DNA from: WHSW01 sp963769945
GTDB lineage: Bacteria > Actinomycetota > Thermoleophilia > Solirubrobacterales > 70-9
Direction of reading: 5' to 3'
Length of the DNA stretch: 64,000 nucleotides
NCBI GenBank assembly: GCA_963769945.1
Contig: CAVYOA010000008.1
Location: 62,001-126,000 of the forward strand
The notes beneath the pieces are model-generated. The model saw nothing but the letters and a program-made list of their open reading frames with translations, searched no databases and was not told the DNA's origin. Positions 63,557 through 64,000 of the stretch are shown here, piece after piece (the stretch's first letter is position 1; every line of letters starts with the position of its first letter). The position numbers and the translations under genes are program-made.

Positions 63557-64000
63557 CTACGGCGCGGCCTTCGCGGCTGCCTTCTGAAACTGCGTCCACG
63601 ACGGCTTCGGCGTCAGCGCCTGCGTGTACAGGCCCGAAGTCGGACACCAGGCGCAGATCTTGTCGCTTGAATCGCGCCAGCTGAACCAGGTGACGTTCTG
63701 GATATTCAGCTTCCTGATCGACTTCTGAAAGTACTTGTAGACGTCCTTGACGAGCTTGGCTTGGCCCTTCTTGCCCAGGTTCAAGCGGGTTGCCTGCGCT
63801 GGCCGAGCCGGCGCCAACCTCGGTGATCCAGAGGCCGCTTGACTTGTCCTTGGCCCGCTTGATCTCATCGTTGAAGCGCAACACCTGGTCTTTGACCTTG
63901 GGCAACCCTGCTCCGTAGGGGTGCACGGCGACGCCGTCGAAGTCCTCCTCGACCCCCGTGACCCGGTACAAGTCGGCGAGGTAGTCGGGTCCGGGCATAG
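63557..64000 (-). pseudogene. secreted GH-A clan glycosidase, 5' end outside window, frameshifted
   Basis: Partial gene: the N-terminal half continues beyond base 64000. Visible are YLADLYRVTGVEEDFDGVAVHPYG, an acidic-rich helix, and WITEVGAGSASAGNP with a likely catalytic glutamate; then the frame shifts and the other frame has LNLGKKGQAKLVKDVYKYF, NVTWFSWRDSSDKICAWCP, SGLYTQALTPKPSWTQF. Removing one A of AA at 63783-63784 joins GNPLNLGKKG. It resembles the GH39/GH5-type enzyme at 56364-57743. Whether the enzyme is whole upstream cannot be seen. Confidence 0.7.

Overview
The window is about 64 kb of high-GC DNA, densely packed with genes on both strands. It looks like chromosome of an actinobacterium of the class Thermoleophilia (Solirubrobacterales-like). 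This placement is inferred from protein content: Sec-exported RTX-type calcium-binding proteins, a DUF3556 membrane protein, an Rpf-like muralytic enzyme under a c-di-AMP riboswitch, DHA2-type MFS and Ser/Thr kinases, and many GTG/TTG starts. No rRNA, CRISPR array or intact insertion sequence was seen. One tRNA, the initiator tRNA-fMet, is present.

Layout. 0-10 kb: cytochrome P450, an RTX protein, a secreted amidohydrolase, cold-shock protein, O6-alkylguanine DNA alkyltransferase, asparaginase, a small membrane HExxH protein and a secreted GH31 glycosidase. 10.2-22.1 kb: one minus-strand operon of 12 tightly overlapping genes, running from a 3,5-diaminohexanoate dehydrogenase (Kdd), a hot-dog thioesterase and a beta-keto acid cleavage enzyme (Kce/BKACE) through a TetR regulator and an LD-carboxypeptidase to a complete peptide ABC importer, an S58 (DmpA/BapA-type) aminopeptidase and an M20 peptidase. 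A palindrome overlaps its promoter and first codon, and a histone-deacetylase-like amidohydrolase is divergent. 23-39 kb: Rpf-like protein with riboswitch, DUF3556/FAD-desaturase pair, CAP protein, YeeE/YedE transporter, several secreted PKD/beta-helix/cupredoxin proteins, a DUF2231-Rieske fusion, winged-helix protein, MFS exporter. 39.2-43.3 kb: a three-gene cluster of SbnA-like synthase, FAD/NAD(P)-binding protein and PLP decarboxylase. 43-49.6 kb: dehydrogenases, small enzymes and a DUF11-RTX protein. 50-52.2 kb: an integration scar next to tRNA-fMet with several 3' remnants of large serine recombinase genes. 52.7-64 kb: metallo-hydrolase and SDR, alpha/beta hydrolase, Ppx/GppA phosphatase, two glycosidases (one cut by the window end), a molybdopterin oxidoreductase, enoyl-CoA hydratase and a Ser/Thr kinase.

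The most interesting unit is the 12-gene operon. It reads as a self-contained route: import peptides, release N-terminal (possibly beta-) amino acids with the S58 enzyme, then carry a beta-lysine-derived 3,5-diaminohexanoate through Kdd and Kce. The ammonia lyase of clostridial lysine fermentation is replaced by a thioesterase, and no lysine aminomutase lies in the window.

Seven genes carry a single indel that, if undone, restores a continuous family-like protein. This is more than expected for real decay and suggests uncorrected sequencing indels. Those genes are annotated end to end as frameshifted.
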